Shown here: positions 14,555 to 15,492 of the stretch, in pieces
Layout of the letters: each line of letters opens with the position of its first letter
How positions within the stretch are numbered: position 1 is the stretch's first letter
Source: Haliscomenobacter sp038240665
GTDB taxonomy: Bacteria > Bacteroidota > Bacteroidia > Chitinophagales > Saprospiraceae
Assembly: GCA_038240665.1 (NCBI GenBank)
Contig: JBBRGN010000096.1
Span: 1 to 15,492 of the forward strand
Direction of reading: 5' to 3'
Length of the DNA: 15,492 bases
Program-made: the position numbers and the translations under genes
The notes under the pieces: model-generated
Told to the model about the DNA's origin: nothing
Database searches by the model: none
The model's input: only the letters and a program-made list of their open reading frames with translations

Positions 14555-15492
14555 ATGAAATCAAATTTTATCCTTTTATTTTTTTTAATCCTTGCCACCA
14601 GTCTATGGAGCCAGCAAGATTTACAATATACCCAGTTCATGCATTATAAACTTGGCATCAACCCAGCTTATGCGGGTAGCAGCGAGGGTGTATCGCTCAC
14701 GGCATTGGCGCGCAACCAGTGGTTGGGCATTAAAGGCTCACCGCAGATGCAGTTGGTATCGTTCAATATGCCAGTTTGGAACAATCGGGTAGGTATCGGC
14801 GCTAATTTAATACGACAGAGCGTAGGCGTTACCACCAGCAACACTTTTGAAGGCTCCTATGCTTATCGTTTAAGAATACCACGGGGGTATCTAAATTTAG
14901 GTTTAATGACTTCCGTCCGTTTGATAAGAGCGGATTTTACCAATTTAAGAGGTACGCAACCCATTGAAATCGACGGCGCAGTTCCGGTAGGCATCCAAAG
15001 CCGATTGACACCCAATTTTGGCGTAGGATTGTATTATGACTCGGAGAAATTTTATTTTGGCATTTCTGTCCCTCGATTATTGGCTTCCAATATTGATTTA
15101 GCGGACAAAGGAGGCGTGATTGCTCGAGAAGTGCCTCATTTTTACTTAATGTCGGGGGTCATCATTCCTTTAGGAGAAAATATAAAATTCCAACCCCAAA
15201 CGGTGCTGAAATATGTAAAAGGGTCTCCTTTTGATGCCAATGTGAATTTCAATTTGATTTTTATGGATAAATTCAGCACGGGGGTTTCTTATCATCTCGG
15301 AGGCTCTAAGCAAAATGGTTTGGGAGAATCCGTATCTTTGGTGCTCAGTACCGTGATGGGTAAAAACCTAATGCTTGGACTATCGTACGATGCAACGCTC
15401 TCACAACTGCGTCAATACAGTTCGGGAAGTGTGGAAGCTGTACTGCGTTACTTCATCAATGGAAAGTCTTCATCAGGTAGTTTTGAAAATGG
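14555..15492 (+). CDS. PorP/SprF family type IX secretion system membrane protein (3' end outside window)
   Basis: The frame is open from ATG 14555 to the right edge (312 codons, no stop), with a good ribosome-binding site, AAAGGAAG, 4-6 bp upstream. A Sec signal peptide is clear: MKSNFILLFFLILATSLWSQ, cleavage before QDLQYTQF. The mature start QDLQYTQFMHYKLGINPAYAGS is the PorP/SprF family signature. The rest alternates short beta strands with glycine turns (GIGANLIRQSVGV, NLGLMTSVRLIRADF, NFGVGLYYDSEKFYFGISVPRLL), as expected for an outer-membrane beta barrel. Family proteins are usually about 300-350 aa, so little is missing. SprF-type proteins are needed for secretion or surface attachment of cognate type B T9SS cargo; here the obvious cargo is the giant protein just upstream. 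It is probably cotranscribed with it. Confidence 0.93.
   Translation, partial: MKSNFILLFFLILATSLWSQQDLQYTQFMHYKLGINPAYAGSSEGVSLTALARNQWLGIKGSPQMQLVSFNMPVWNNRVGIGANLIRQSVGVTTSNTFEGSYAYRLRIPRGYLNLGLMTSVRLIRADFTNLRGTQPIEIDGAVPVGIQSRLTPNFGVGLYYDSEKFYFGISVPRLLASNIDLADKGGVIAREVPHFYLMSGVIIPLGENIKFQPQTVLKYVKGSPFDANVNFNLIFMDKFSTGVSYHLGGSKQNGLGESVSLVLSTVMGKNLMLGLSYDATLSQLRQYSSGSVEAVLRYFINGKSSSGSFEN

Noticed and set aside
14592..14792. 66-codon frame within the porP/sprF-like gene
   Set aside because: It is out of frame with a long, clearly recognisable PorP/SprF coding sequence that starts at 14555.

Overview
The window looks like chromosomal DNA from a Bacteroidota bacterium, most likely of the Saprospiria/Cytophagia type. 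The main evidence is a giant secreted repeat protein ending in a type B type IX secretion (T9SS) sorting domain, followed at once by a PorP/SprF-family outer-membrane gene, an arrangement typical of Bacteroidota. Supporting signs are start sites mostly without strong Shine-Dalgarno sequences, a TAnnTTTG-type -7 box upstream of the tRNA, and the lineage-specific forms of YbeY and of the short NodB-like deacetylase. Genus is not determined.

Layout. Positions 1-1122 hold the 3' end of an RND multidrug efflux pump gene closed by a strong intrinsic terminator. Positions 1150-3705 carry a small VOC-fold (glyoxalase/bleomycin-resistance-like) gene and glgX (glycogen debranching, GH13), both on the + strand. 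Positions 3720-4573 carry, on the - strand, an RsbW-like ATP-binding gene whose stop overlaps the start of ybeY; this pair converges on glgX. Positions 4574-5125 contain no protein gene but hold four copies of a palindromic REP-like element and a promoter for tRNA-Cys(GCA) at 5126-5196, which has its own terminator. A NodB-type polysaccharide deacetylase (- strand, with terminator) is divergent from gltX (glutamyl-tRNA synthetase), which is followed after 3 bp by a 61-aa conserved-looking small protein. A 505-bp non-coding stretch with several inverted and direct repeats then precedes the 1,983-aa T9SS adhesin-like protein (8492-14443). The window ends inside the PorP/SprF-like gene (14555 onward, open at the right edge).

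Functional reading. Most of the left two thirds is housekeeping: efflux, glycogen breakdown, rRNA maturation, tRNA charging and cell-wall/polysaccharide deacetylation. The right third is a two-gene surface-protein module: a long secreted filamentous protein built from about 20 beta-sandwich repeats and the outer-membrane partner that type B T9SS cargo generally needs. I found no CRISPR array, phage, insertion sequence or defence system. The less ordinary elements are the REP-like repeat cluster between divergent transcription units, the structured leader in front of the giant gene, the adhesin/PorP pair, and the altered catalytic residues of YbeY.
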